This document shows, in pieces, positions 54,312-63,507 of a stretch of 64,000 nt of DNA. Source of the stretch: a candidate division CSSED10-310 bacterium (GTDB lineage: Bacteria > CSSED10-310). Each line of letters starts with the position of its first letter. The first letter of the stretch is position 1. The notes under the pieces are model-generated. The model was not told the origin of the DNA. It worked only from the letters and a program-made list of their open reading frames with translations, and searched no databases. The stretch is taken from positions 62,001-126,000 of the forward strand of contig JAFGEQ010000012.1 in the NCBI GenBank assembly GCA_016931515.1, given 5' to 3'. The position numbers were made by a program, and so were the translations under genes.

Positions 54312-57086
54312 ATGAACGATAAAATGATTTATTTCTTTGGAAACGGAAGAGCCGAAGGATCGGCAAAAATGCGGGAGCTTCTTGGAGGCAAAGGAGCGAA
54401 TCTGGCTGAGATGACCAATATTGGAATTCCAGTGCCTCCAGGTTTTACGATAACAACTGAAGTATGTCGCATGTATCATGAGAAACATAATACATTCCCT
54501 GCGGGTTTGAAGGAGGAGCTTTCGGCTGCAGTTCAGAAACTCGAATCTTCGATGGGAGGCCGGTTTGGAGATCCCGATAACACATTGCTGGTATCGGTGC
54601 GTTCCGGAGCGGCTCGATCGATGCCAGGAATGATGGATACAGTGCTGAATTTGGGTATCAGCCCTCAGGTTGTTGACGGTCTTCACCGGAAAACCGGCAA
54701 TCGTCGATTTGCCCTGGATGTGTATCGAAGATTCATTCAGATGTTCGGGGATGTTGTTATGAATGTTCCCCACGAAGCTTATGAACACTTATTGGCGGAA
54801 GTGAAATCCTTGAAAGGTGTCAATCTGGATACTGAACTGGATGAGAACGACCTGCAGATGGTCATTGACCGGTATTTGGAATTGTATGAGCGAACCACTG
54901 GGGAGTCTTTTCCTGTCGACCCGTTCGAGCAGTTGGAGAAATCGATAGAAGCCGTTTTTCGATCATGGAACAATCCGCGAGCAATAAAATATCGTCAGTT
55001 AAACGATATAAAGGGTCTGATCGGAACAGCCGTTAATGTGCAAGCGATGGTTTTCGGTAATTTGGGTGACACGTCGGGAACAGGCGTTGCTTTTACACGA
55101 GATCCTGCTACTGGTAAAAACGAATTTTATGGTGAGTATTTAATGAACGCGCAGGGAGAGGATGTTGTTGCCGGCATTCGTACGCCTCTATCGATTTCCT
55201 GTCTGAAGGATCAAAATCCCGAATTATTCGCCGAACTCCTGCAGATTCGAGACAAGCTTGAAAAACACTATAAAGACATGCAGGATCTTGAATTCACGAT
55301 CCAGGATGGGAAACTGTTCATCCTTCAGACGCGGACAGGAGCACGCACAATTTTCAGTTGGATCAGAACGCAGGTTGAAATGGTCGAAGAAGGTCTTATT
55401 GACCGGAAGACAGCCGTTCGGCGAGTTCCCGCTGACGAACTGGGTAAACTGTTTGCTCCGATACTGGACCCGGCCGATATTACAGTCAAAGATTTAAAAC
55501 CGATGACGACCGGGTTGAACGCGAGTCCGGGCGGTGCATGTGGCCGGGTTGTTTTTTCTGCTGAGGATGCAGAGGATTGGGCACACAAAGGCGAAAAGGT
55601 CATTCTGGTACGCATAGAAACGAGTCCTGAAGATATCGGAGGCATGCATGCATCTCAAGGCATTTTGACATCCCGAGGCGGTATGACGAGTCATGCGGCA
55701 GTTGTTGCCCGGGGTATGGGGTGTCCGTGTGTTTCAGGTGCAGGGGATTTAAGAATTAATTATGCGAAGGAATTCTTGACCTGCAACGGTCTTCAGATCA
55801 AGAAAGGTGACATGCTCGCCATTGATGGATTTACCGGACATGTATTCCCCGGAAAGGTCAATGTGAAACCGTCTGAAATTGTCCAGGTTCTCCGGGATGA
55901 GATGAAACCGTCGGAATCCCTTCTTTACTCTCATTATTCGCAATTCATGGCTTGGGTTGATTCATATAGAACCATGGGAGTTCGCACCAATGCAGACACG
56001 CCGACCGACACTCAGACAGCCGTGAAGTTCGGAGCTGAAGGTATTGGCTTATGCCGGACGGAACACATGTTCTTTGAAGGCGATCGAATCATTTCATTTC
56101 GCCGTTTGATTCTGGTCGCTGAAAAAGTGAAACAGCTCCGGAAAAAACTCGAATCGGCGAAAGGGGATCAGATTGAAGCCGTTCAGGCTGAACTCGCAGA
56201 ACCTTTAAAGCAGTACAACCAGGCTCTTGAAGAACTCCTGCCACTACAAAAAAGTGATTTTTTCGGTATCTTTAAAGCACTTAACGGGCTGCCAGCAACC
56301 ATCAGAACCCTCGACCCACCATTACACGAATTCCTCCCGCATGATCTTGAAGGTCAGAAGGAAATGGCTGCAACCATGCATGTTGCCGTCGAACAGATTC
56401 AGCAGACAATCGAAAGCCTTAAAGAATTCAACCCCATGCTCGGTCACAGGGGTTGCCGATTGGGGATCAGTTATCCCGAAGTCACCGCTATGCAGATTCG
56501 AGCCATTATCGAAGCTGCGATCGACATTCACAACGACGGAATGAAGGTCGCACCTGAGATCATGATACCCCTGGTCGGAACACGTAGAGAACTGGATCTT
56601 CAAAGAGATGTCACAGAATCAGTTATCCAGGAGATATGTGACGAAAAGGGTTGGACAAAATTGCCGTTCAAGGTATTGATAGGTACAATGATCGAAGTAC
56701 CCCGTGCTGCGTTAACAGCGGATGACATCGCGAAATCTGCCGATTTCTTCAGTTTCGGGACCAACGATCTGACGCAGATGACTTGCGGTTTCAGCCGTGA
56801 TGATGCAGGGAAATTTCTTGGAGAATATGTCGAGAAGAAAATTTATGAATATGAACCTTTCCAGGTTCTCGATCAAACAGGCGTCGGCCAATTGCTCCAG
56901 ATCGCCGCTTCAAAAGGACGTTCCGTGAAACCGGAACTGAAGTTGGGGATTTGTGGCGAACATGGCGGTGAACCCCGTAGTGTCACATTTTGTCACAGCG
57001 TTGGATTGAACTACGTGAGTTGTTCACCGTTCAGAGTTCCGATTGCAAGATTGTCAGCCGCGCAGGCTGCGCTGGCCATGGATTAG
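54312..57086 (+). CDS. ppdK: Pyruvate, phosphate dikinase
   Basis: Interconverts pyruvate + ATP + Pi and PEP + AMP + PPi. At 924 residues it has the three domains of the family: ATP-grasp nucleotide-binding domain (SVRSGAARSMPGMMDTVLNL), swivelling phosphohistidine domain with TSHAAVVARG (catalytic H461), and PEP/pyruvate TIM barrel ending with the CGEHGGEP motif, whose cysteine is a catalytic residue. With the Na+ decarboxylase locus it fits a pyrophosphate-linked, fermentation-type carbon metabolism. GGAGG lies seven bases before the ATG. No partner regulator protein is next to it. Confidence 0.97.
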   Translation: MNDKMIYFFGNGRAEGSAKMRELLGGKGANLAEMTNIGIPVPPGFTITTEVCRMYHEKHNTFPAGLKEELSAAVQKLESSMGGRFGDPDNTLLVSVRSGAARSMPGMMDTVLNLGISPQVVDGLHRKTGNRRFALDVYRRFIQMFGDVVMNVPHEAYEHLLAEVKSLKGVNLDTELDENDLQMVIDRYLELYERTTGESFPVDPFEQLEKSIEAVFRSWNNPRAIKYRQLNDIKGLIGTAVNVQAMVFGNLGDTSGTGVAFTRDPATGKNEFYGEYLMNAQGEDVVAGIRTPLSISCLKDQNPELFAELLQIRDKLEKHYKDMQDLEFTIQDGKLFILQTRTGARTIFSWIRTQVEMVEEGLIDRKTAVRRVPADELGKLFAPILDPADITVKDLKPMTTGLNASPGGACGRVVFSAEDAEDWAHKGEKVILVRIETSPEDIGGMHASQGILTSRGGMTSHAAVVARGMGCPCVSGAGDLRINYAKEFLTCNGLQIKKGDMLAIDGFTGHVFPGKVNVKPSEIVQVLRDEMKPSESLLYSHYSQFMAWVDSYRTMGVRTNADTPTDTQTAVKFGAEGIGLCRTEHMFFEGDRIISFRRLILVAEKVKQLRKKLESAKGDQIEAVQAELAEPLKQYNQALEELLPLQKSDFFGIFKALNGLPATIRTLDPPLHEFLPHDLEGQKEMAATMHVAVEQIQQTIESLKEFNPMLGHRGCRLGISYPEVTAMQIRAIIEAAIDIHNDGMKVAPEIMIPLVGTRRELDLQRDVTESVIQEICDEKGWTKLPFKVLIGTMIEVPRAALTADDIAKSADFFSFGTNDLTQMTCGFSRDDAGKFLGEYVEKKIYEYEPFQVLDQTGVGQLLQIAASKGRSVKPELKLGICGEHGGEPRSVTFCHSVGLNYVSCSPFRVPIARLSAAQAALAMD

Positions 57087-57108
57087 ATTAGGTATTAAAG
57101 GAATAGAA

Positions 57109-58131
57109 ATGGAGAAACAGAAAATATTCGTAATCGATGATGATGAATTTATCCAGAGACTGCTGAAGGAAACACTGGAGCAAGAAGGATTTAATGTATC
57201 CGTTTTTATTTCCGCGGAAGAATGCTATCGGCGACTCGGCTCAGAATTACCGGATCTGTTTGTCCTCGACATCATGTTGCCGGGTCAGGATGGTTTCCAG
57301 ATGTGTCGAAATCTCCGCAAACAGGCATTGACGCAGAGAGTGCCGATTTTGATGCTATCGTCAAAATCCAAAGTTCAGGACCGGGTCATCGGTTTGGAAG
57401 CCGGTGCCGATGACTATCTGGCCAAGCCGTTCCATCTGGACGAACTTCTTGCCCGGATACGGGTTCAGTTAAGGCACTGGATGGAGTATTCCGTGTTGGA
57501 GAAAGAGCATGCGAAAGTATCGAATGCATCATCACCACCACTACCTAAATCATCGATTGAAACTCAACGATCCCAAGGAAAACCGCCTGTGACTCCGAAT
57601 GGAGATCGATCGCCATCTATCAAAGCACAACGCGAACCATCCCGGTCCTCCATTACACCGCCAACAGCCAAGAATGCTCCCGCTAAACCCTCCAAACCGA
57701 TCACACCGCTGCCGGTCGATCATCCCATCCCGACGATATCGCCGGATGCGGATTTCGATACGCGTAAAAAGTTCGCCACTGAGCTCTACCAGCAACGTTT
57801 TTACGACCGGGCTCTTCAGTTGTTCGAAGAACTTGCGACTGAAGATTCCAAAGATCTTTATGTGAAAAAGTATCTGGAGGTCACTCGTACCAGCATGATG
57901 AAGCATTATCTGCAGGTTCTTGGAAGCAAGGATGCGGTTCCAATCCGAACGTCTGATCGCCCGGAGGATTTCATCGGACTCGATTTCAATACTCAGGAAG
58001 GCTTCATCTTTTCCAGAATCGATGGTGTCACAGATTTTAAAGGGATTGTTGCTATTTCCGGTATAAAACCGTTAAACGCCTACGGAATCTTGTATAACCT
58101 TTTGCAATCGGGTGTGATCCGTATCAAGTGA
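57109..58131 (+). CDS. Response regulator with receiver, linker and C-terminal domain
   Basis: About 340 residues. The receiver domain (1-120) has acidic residues D10-D12, phospho-acceptor D54 and K106 (LAKPF). A Ser/Pro-rich disordered linker (about 140-210) leads to a C-terminal region with a TPR-like helical pair (FYDRALQLFEELATEDSKD) and a final domain that includes IGLDFNTQEGFIFSRIDGVT and ends GILYNLLQSGVIRIK. This type of C-terminus is found in several delta-proteobacterial and candidate-phylum regulators and is not a DNA-binding domain I recognise. The ATG at 57109 has AAAGGAA six bases upstream, 22 nt after ppdK. Confidence 0.8.
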   Translation: MEKQKIFVIDDDEFIQRLLKETLEQEGFNVSVFISAEECYRRLGSELPDLFVLDIMLPGQDGFQMCRNLRKQALTQRVPILMLSSKSKVQDRVIGLEAGADDYLAKPFHLDELLARIRVQLRHWMEYSVLEKEHAKVSNASSPPLPKSSIETQRSQGKPPVTPNGDRSPSIKAQREPSRSSITPPTAKNAPAKPSKPITPLPVDHPIPTISPDADFDTRKKFATELYQQRFYDRALQLFEELATEDSKDLYVKKYLEVTRTSMMKHYLQVLGSKDAVPIRTSDRPEDFIGLDFNTQEGFIFSRIDGVTDFKGIVAISGIKPLNAYGILYNLLQSGVIRIK

Positions 58132-58229
58132 TGACGACATTGCTTGATTAGAGATCGTTCCCCTGCCATAATAAATGGGTCGGCATGAACAAAACCAATG
58201 GTGAAAAATATATTTGCGGGGGTTTGATA

Positions 58230-58829
58230 ATGCAACGGGCAATGTTCTTAATCTTGTTATCAGCTGGACTTTTTTGTTGTGCGCCTGGTCAAGTGATGGG
58301 TCAAACAACTGAAAGCGTCGATCTGAAAATTGAAATTTCAAATGCGATCCAGACATTGAATCAGGCGATATCGGAAAAAAATGATCCGATGAGAAATAGG
58401 ATGTATTTCAAATTTCGCCTGATCGAGCAGGATCATCCTGGCATTGTCGCTCCCTATCTGATCGATAATTTAACATCCGAACTGCCGGGTGTCGCTGAAT
58501 ATACTGCGTACATCCTGGGTTGGATCGAAGATAAACGAGCGATCAAGCCTTTAACCGCATTCCTGACTAAGCAGGATTCAATGAAGGTTGCTGCTGCGCG
58601 TGCACTGGGTTTCATGCGAGCCACTGAAAGCATGCCGGATATCATCGCGCTGCTTGATGACCCGAATCCCCGGGTGCGCGGAGATGCTGCTTATTCTCTG
58701 GGGCTGATGGGAAGTGAAGAAGCAAATGGTCCCTTGAAGAAGGCCATGCAGGATTCTGACGAGTTGGTTCGGTTTTTTGCTGAGGAAGCATTAAAGAGGA
58801 TCGAAGACTACAAAAAATTCGGCTGGTGA
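58230..58829 (+). CDS. Exported HEAT-repeat protein
   Basis: About 200 residues. The signal peptide (MQRAMFLILLSAGLFCCAP) has cleavage near VMGQ; the LFCC stretch does not make a clean lipobox. Residues about 85-200 form PBS-lyase-like HEAT repeats (EYTAYILGWIEDKRAIKPL, AAARALGFMRATESMPDII, GDAAYSLGLMGSEEANGPL). Such repeats bind proteins. The start at 58230 uses GGGGG upstream; an ATG at 58185 would put a hydrophilic stretch before the signal peptide. It sits 9 nt before a second HEAT-repeat gene. Confidence 0.75.
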   Translation: MQRAMFLILLSAGLFCCAPGQVMGQTTESVDLKIEISNAIQTLNQAISEKNDPMRNRMYFKFRLIEQDHPGIVAPYLIDNLTSELPGVAEYTAYILGWIEDKRAIKPLTAFLTKQDSMKVAAARALGFMRATESMPDIIALLDDPNPRVRGDAAYSLGLMGSEEANGPLKKAMQDSDELVRFFAEEALKRIEDYKKFGW

Positions 58830-58838
58830 TGTAATAAA

Positions 58839-60248
58839 ATGAATACCGGTTCTCTGAGCAATATTCTGCAAGCAATTGAGAATGGTACGATCGGGGAGAG
58901 GAATCGTGCTATCGAACGGCTCAGAGAGTTTCCGTTTGAGCAGATTAAAGATTATCTTTTTGATGGACTCAGGAGTAACCATTTCAGAGTTCGATCACAA
59001 TGTGCCCAGCTTCTTTCTGAAAAAGGTGACGAGACGATCATCTTTCCGCTCCTGCAGGCGATGAGCGATGAGTCATGGGCCATTCGAAACAGTGCCAAGG
59101 AAGCATTGATTCAATTCGGCGAGGATCTTGTGATCCCGGTTCTTAGAGGAATAGCAGAATCTTCGGCTGGTAATACAACTCTTCTCAAAGCGATTGCAAG
59201 TGTATTGGCCCAGTACGATCATCCTGACGCGACCAGTGTTCTTGTCACACTTTTCGAGGGCACGGAAGACCCGGAATTGATTGAAGCAGTGACAACGGCT
59301 ATCGGCAAAAAGGAGGATGAACGGTCTATCGTCCAATTATTCCATCTTCTTGCGCATGAACATTGGAATGTACGGAAAGCAGCTGCCAATGCTCTTACCG
59401 CCATGCCGTTCGATAATATCAAGAACCATTTTGCCCTGAATCTGGGAAATTCGAATCGCTTTATCCATCTGGCGACAATTGAAATCCTGATATCCCGGGC
59501 CGGAGATGAGGTTCTTGATCTCGTTGCGGATACTTTTAAGAGCAATAATGTGACAGCCAAGTTAAACGCACTGAGTGTCCTTTCTGGAATTCATTCCGAC
59601 GAAAGTATGATGACCATGGTCTCGGTCCTCGGTGATTCGAATATTACGATTAGAAATAAGGCGATCGAGGAATTGAGCCGTACCAAGTCCGAAGCTGTTT
59701 TCAATCTCTTGAAACGTTGCCTGAATAGTACGAACGACCTGTTGAAACAGGGAGCAATTTTAACGTTGGGCAGAATTGCGGATGACGAATCCATCGAAAT
59801 TCTGCAAGCTCTTCTCGAGAAAGAAAACGGCATGGTGAAAGTATCGATCCTCGAGAGCCTTGCCTCCATCGGTAACCGTCGCTGCATCCAGATGATCGTT
59901 CATCATTCAGCGATCCCCGATCATGCTTCGGATGTATCTCGTATCCTCAGATCCCTGGAGCCCGACCTGACCATTCAGCAGTTGATCAATTTACTTGAAG
60001 AACCCAATTATTTTGCAACCGCCGTCAAGGCATTGATTGAATTGGATCGAACACTCGTTCTAAGATATCTTTCTTCAAAATTGACATCCGGAACTCCCGT
60101 CCAGCAAGAAAAAGTTGTTGAAGCGATGGGTTTAATGGGATCCAGGGATTCAATTCCCTATCTCGAGAAAATTCTTGAAGGTGGTTTTTCATCCAGGATC
60201 ATGCAGATCGCAGAAACCGGAATGCGCCGGATAAGAAAATCAGGTTAG
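58839..60248 (+). CDS. HEAT-repeat protein
   Basis: About 469 residues made almost fully of HEAT/PBS-lyase-like repeats of about 30 residues (RAIERLREFPFEQIKDYLF, SWAIRNSAKEALIQFGEDL, HWNVRKAAANALTAMPFDN and others). No signal peptide, so it is cytoplasmic. Likely a protein-interaction scaffold; no catalytic motif is seen. It follows the exported HEAT protein and lies one base before the uracil-DNA glycosylase gene, so it may be co-transcribed with both. Confidence 0.75.
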   Translation: MNTGSLSNILQAIENGTIGERNRAIERLREFPFEQIKDYLFDGLRSNHFRVRSQCAQLLSEKGDETIIFPLLQAMSDESWAIRNSAKEALIQFGEDLVIPVLRGIAESSAGNTTLLKAIASVLAQYDHPDATSVLVTLFEGTEDPELIEAVTTAIGKKEDERSIVQLFHLLAHEHWNVRKAAANALTAMPFDNIKNHFALNLGNSNRFIHLATIEILISRAGDEVLDLVADTFKSNNVTAKLNALSVLSGIHSDESMMTMVSVLGDSNITIRNKAIEELSRTKSEAVFNLLKRCLNSTNDLLKQGAILTLGRIADDESIEILQALLEKENGMVKVSILESLASIGNRRCIQMIVHHSAIPDHASDVSRILRSLEPDLTIQQLINLLEEPNYFATAVKALIELDRTLVLRYLSSKLTSGTPVQQEKVVEAMGLMGSRDSIPYLEKILEGGFSSRIMQIAETGMRRIRKSG

Positions 60249-60249
60249 C

Positions 60250-61011
60250 ATGGAACCCGTAAGATCGAGTGATCCCGATGTAATTCATTTGATTAGTAAC
60301 ATCAAAAGTCACCTCCGCTATCTCACAGCGGAAGGGATAGACAGCCTTGAAATCATTGCACCCGCCCTGTCTCACCTCACACCCGTACCAAGTGATGCGT
60401 CACCGGACATGCGGTCATCATCCGATAACTCTCAGGATGATAACCTGTATCGATTGCGGGTTCATATTGGTGAATGCACTCGGTGCAAGCTGAGCAAGGG
60501 ACGAAACAATCTGGTATTTGGCGAGGGAAATTCAAATCCGGATATCGTATTCGTCGGGGAGGGTCCCGGCGTGGATGAAGACAGGCAGGGCATACCATTC
60601 GTCGGTGCAGCCGGTCAGCTTTTAAATCGAATCATCGAGGCGATGGGACTGACACGGAATGATATTTACATCTGTAACATTGTTAAGTGTCACCCGCCTG
60701 GAAACCGTGATCCTGAACCTGATGAGATTGACACATGTGGTCGTTTTCTTGCCGAACAGATCCGTATCCTGAATCCGAAAGTAATACTTTGTCTGGGCAG
60801 AATATCCGGTCGCTTTCTGACCGGTCAGGAACCGAACACCCGGCTGTGGGCAATGCGAGGAAAATTTTACAGGTATAACGGTATCGATGTCAGAGTCACA
60901 TATCACCCTTCAGCTGTTCTGCGCGATCCCAAATACCGGCGTCCTGTCTGGGAAGATGTTCAGGCTGTCATGGCGCATCTGGGTCGACCGATCCAAGGTA
61001 GAGAACGTTGA
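60250..61011 (+). CDS. Family 4 (Fe-S) uracil-DNA glycosylase
   Basis: Base-excision repair enzyme that removes uracil from DNA. The catalytic region begins with the cluster cysteines CTRC, followed by [20 protein letters not shown]. The next two cysteines are in [13 protein letters not shown] and DTC, completing the four 4Fe-4S ligands of family 4. The last motif is [12 protein letters not shown]. The N-terminal about 70 residues are a poorly conserved extension. One base separates its ATG from the previous stop. Confidence 0.92.
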   Translation: MEPVRSSDPDVIHLISNIKSHLRYLTAEGIDSLEIIAPALSHLTPVPSDASPDMRSSSDNSQDDNLYRLRVHIGECTRCKLSKGRNNLVFGEGNSNPDIVFVGEGPGVDEDRQGIPFVGAAGQLLNRIIEAMGLTRNDIYICNIVKCHPPGNRDPEPDEIDTCGRFLAEQIRILNPKVILCLGRISGRFLTGQEPNTRLWAMRGKFYRYNGIDVRVTYHPSAVLRDPKYRRPVWEDVQAVMAHLGRPIQGRER

Positions 61012-61066
61012 AGAATTATACGTTTTTCGATAAAATGGTAGTGTTGAGTGAATGGAAAGAGACAGA

Positions 61067-61585
61067 ATGACAAAGCGTATCTACACATATGGCGCTTCCG
61101 TTCTAAGGGAAAAAGCCTTGCCGATTGAGGCGATAACAGCGGAGATTCGGGAACTGGCGGCATCCATGATGGATACAATGCTGAAAGCTCCCGGAATCGG
61201 GCTGGCTGCGCCGCAGGTGGGTGTATCGCTTCGGATGATTATTGTCACATACGGGATTGACGTGGAAAAACCGGACCCCCGCGTCATTATAAATCCTGAG
61301 ATTATATGGCATTCCGATGAAATGGAATCGGCGGAGGAGGGTTGTCTGAGTGTACCGGATGAAACCGGTTTTGTACCGCGATGGTCGGAGATCCGCATCA
61401 GGGGAATGACGCTTGATGGCGATGAATTCGAAGAATTGCTGATTGGGTGGACAGCGCGAATCTTTCAACACGAGACCGATCATCTCGATGGCATTTTATT
61501 CGTAGATCGACTTTCCTTTCTCAAGCGCGATATGGTTAAACGACGCCTGAAAAAAAGACTGAAAAGCGAAGTGAACATATTGTGA
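61067..61585 (+). CDS. def: Peptide deformylase
   Basis: Removes the formyl group from new proteins. All three family motifs are present: GIGLAAPQVG (43-52, Q50), EGCLSVP (C93 metal ligand) and QHETDHLDG (H135, E136, H139). About 172 residues. The ATG at 61067 places the typical YTYGASVLREKA start at the N-terminus; an in-frame ATG at 61052 is possible. The stop overlaps the GTG start of fmt (GTGA), the usual def-fmt pairing. Confidence 0.95.
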   Translation: MTKRIYTYGASVLREKALPIEAITAEIRELAASMMDTMLKAPGIGLAAPQVGVSLRMIIVTYGIDVEKPDPRVIINPEIIWHSDEMESAEEGCLSVPDETGFVPRWSEIRIRGMTLDGDEFEELLIGWTARIFQHETDHLDGILFVDRLSFLKRDMVKRRLKKRLKSEVNIL

Positions 61586-62571
61586 TCCAGTCAGATACCA
61601 TTCGTCTGATATTCATGGGAACATCCGAGTTCGCGATCCCGGTGCTGAATGCGCTGCAGGCTGTCGGTTACAATATCCCCATGGTCATTTCACAACCGGA
61701 TCGCCCCCGTGGTCGCAGGCAGACATTATCGCCGACTCCCGTTAAAATGATAGCTGAGAAACTTGGTTTGTCTGTCTATCAACCCGAAAGTATCCGTCTG
61801 CCCGAAGCCATTGACACGATAAAATCCATTGCTCCAGATCTCATTATCACTGCCTCATACGGCCAGATTCTGAGACAATTGCTACTCTCCATTCCAAGAT
61901 TCGGAACCCTGAATGTTCATGCCTCCCTGCTACCCGAATTAAGAGGCGCTTCACCCATTCAATCCGCAATCATTGAGGGAAAGTCGACGACGGGATGCAC
62001 GATCATGCTGACCGAAAGAGGTGTTGATTCCGGACCGATTCTCTCCCAGAAATCCATCGAAATCCTGGAAACCGATACAGCAGGTACAATGCTGCCAAAA
62101 CTTGCGCAATTAGGGGCAGATTTGCTGATTAAAACGATTCCTCCTTATATCGAAGGATGCATAGAGCCTCTTGTTCAAGATCATGCCAGGGCGACGTATG
62201 CCCGGCAATTGTCCAGCCATGACGGATGGATCGACTGGAATCGAACTGCAATCGCCATATCTCAACAGGTCCGAGGTATGAATCCTTGCCCCGGATGTTA
62301 CACATCATGTGGAGAACAGCGCTTGAAAATTCACTTTGCTCTGCCTTATCCTGAAGGTGATACGTCCAATCCTCCCGGTACGATCGTCGGTTGCGTTAAC
62401 GGAAAAGGATGCCTCATACAGACGGGGGAAGGAATTCTGTTATGCGAGGATCTACAACCGGCATGCCGAAAACGGATGCGCGGAGACAGCCTTCTGCAGG
62501 GACGATTTGCCGATTCCGGTGATATTCTTGGAATCCATCAATTGATCGGGGATTCTCAATGTCAAGAATAA
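61582..62571 (+). CDS. fmt: Methionyl-tRNA formyltransferase
   Basis: Formylates initiator Met-tRNA with 10-formyl-THF. About 329 residues. The N-terminal domain reads IRLIFMGTSEFAIPVLNAL, the active-site block is LNVHASLLPELRGASPIQ and the VDSGPIL motif follows. The C-terminal OB-like domain is complete. The GTG start overlaps the def stop. Its end overlaps the PASTA gene by 13 nt. Confidence 0.95.
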   Translation: MIQSDTIRLIFMGTSEFAIPVLNALQAVGYNIPMVISQPDRPRGRRQTLSPTPVKMIAEKLGLSVYQPESIRLPEAIDTIKSIAPDLIITASYGQILRQLLLSIPRFGTLNVHASLLPELRGASPIQSAIIEGKSTTGCTIMLTERGVDSGPILSQKSIEILETDTAGTMLPKLAQLGADLLIKTIPPYIEGCIEPLVQDHARATYARQLSSHDGWIDWNRTAIAISQQVRGMNPCPGCYTSCGEQRLKIHFALPYPEGDTSNPPGTIVGCVNGKGCLIQTGEGILLCEDLQPACRKRMRGDSLLQGRFADSGDILGIHQLIGDSQCQE

Positions 62572-63497
62572 ATTCTATCTTCCGATTGGGTATAGGGTTT
62601 ACCATTTTTATCATCCTTGCTGGAATTTCCGGCTGGATTACCCTGATTCTGATGACCTCCGGTGGCGACGTGTATGTGCCCGATATTGTCGGAAAAAGCC
62701 TGAAAGCAGCACTCAGTGATCTCCAATCAAATCATCTCTATCTGGTCCTTGACGGGGAAGAAACGCACGCGGAAGCACCAAGAGGAGCGATCATTGCCCA
62801 GAATCCTGCTTCCGGTGCAATGCGGAAAGCCTTCTCAACAGTTCGCGTGATTATCTCCGCCGGTCCGAATCGACTCGAGATGCCGGATCTCAGAGGCTAT
62901 GGAATTAGGCAGGCGCGACTGGAAGCAGCAGAACTCATTAATGGCGCTATTCACGAACACTACCTGTACCATAAGGATTATAGTGAGGGTGAAGTCATTG
63001 CACACATTCCAGGTCCCGGTGAGATCGTCATCCCGGACGGAAACATGTCCCTACTGATCAGCACCGGAAACCGGAAAACCCGATACATGATGCCGGATGT
63101 AATTGGACTGACAATTTCCGAAACTAAGGGAATCCTTCAATTATTTCAATCAAGTATGGATCTCATCATAAGCGAAAGAAAGGAATTCGGTCCAGGTATC
63201 ATTGTGGATCAGGATCCCGAACCGGGAACCCCTATCGAGTTGGGATATCATATTCAACTCACAGTTACAGCACGGGAAATCGGCTCGTTGGGACCATCAC
63301 GATTCAGCTGGAAGGCACCCCCGGGGCTCCTGTCAAAGAGTATGATAGCAACTTATACCGTGAAAGATCGCACGGAAATTCTTGTCGAGCGGGATGTTGC
63401 ACCTTCTGAAGAAGTCATTATTCTGGTTCCAGAAACGGGAATGGGTGTATTGGAGATTACTCTCGACGGAACCGTTGTGTTCTCCGAATTGAGATGA
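62559..63497 (+). CDS. Membrane-anchored PASTA-domain protein
   Basis: About 312 residues: a cytoplasmic stub, one membrane helix (about 10-33), then three PASTA domains (about 40-107, 108-175 and 178-245; typical VPDIVGKSLKAAL, MPDLRGYGIRQAR and MPDVIGLTISETK starts) and a beta-rich end. PASTA domains bind muropeptides or beta-lactam-like ligands, so this may sense cell-wall state. Unlike PASTA kinases it has no kinase domain. The order fmt - PASTA - rpe is familiar from several phyla, often with rsmB between; rsmB is absent here. Confidence 0.85.
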   Translation: MSRINSIFRLGIGFTIFIILAGISGWITLILMTSGGDVYVPDIVGKSLKAALSDLQSNHLYLVLDGEETHAEAPRGAIIAQNPASGAMRKAFSTVRVIISAGPNRLEMPDLRGYGIRQARLEAAELINGAIHEHYLYHKDYSEGEVIAHIPGPGEIVIPDGNMSLLISTGNRKTRYMMPDVIGLTISETKGILQLFQSSMDLIISERKEFGPGIIVDQDPEPGTPIELGYHIQLTVTAREIGSLGPSRFSWKAPPGLLSKSMIATYTVKDRTEILVERDVAPSEEVIILVPETGMGVLEITLDGTVVFSELR

Positions 63498-63507
63498 AGA
63501 GGTTAAA

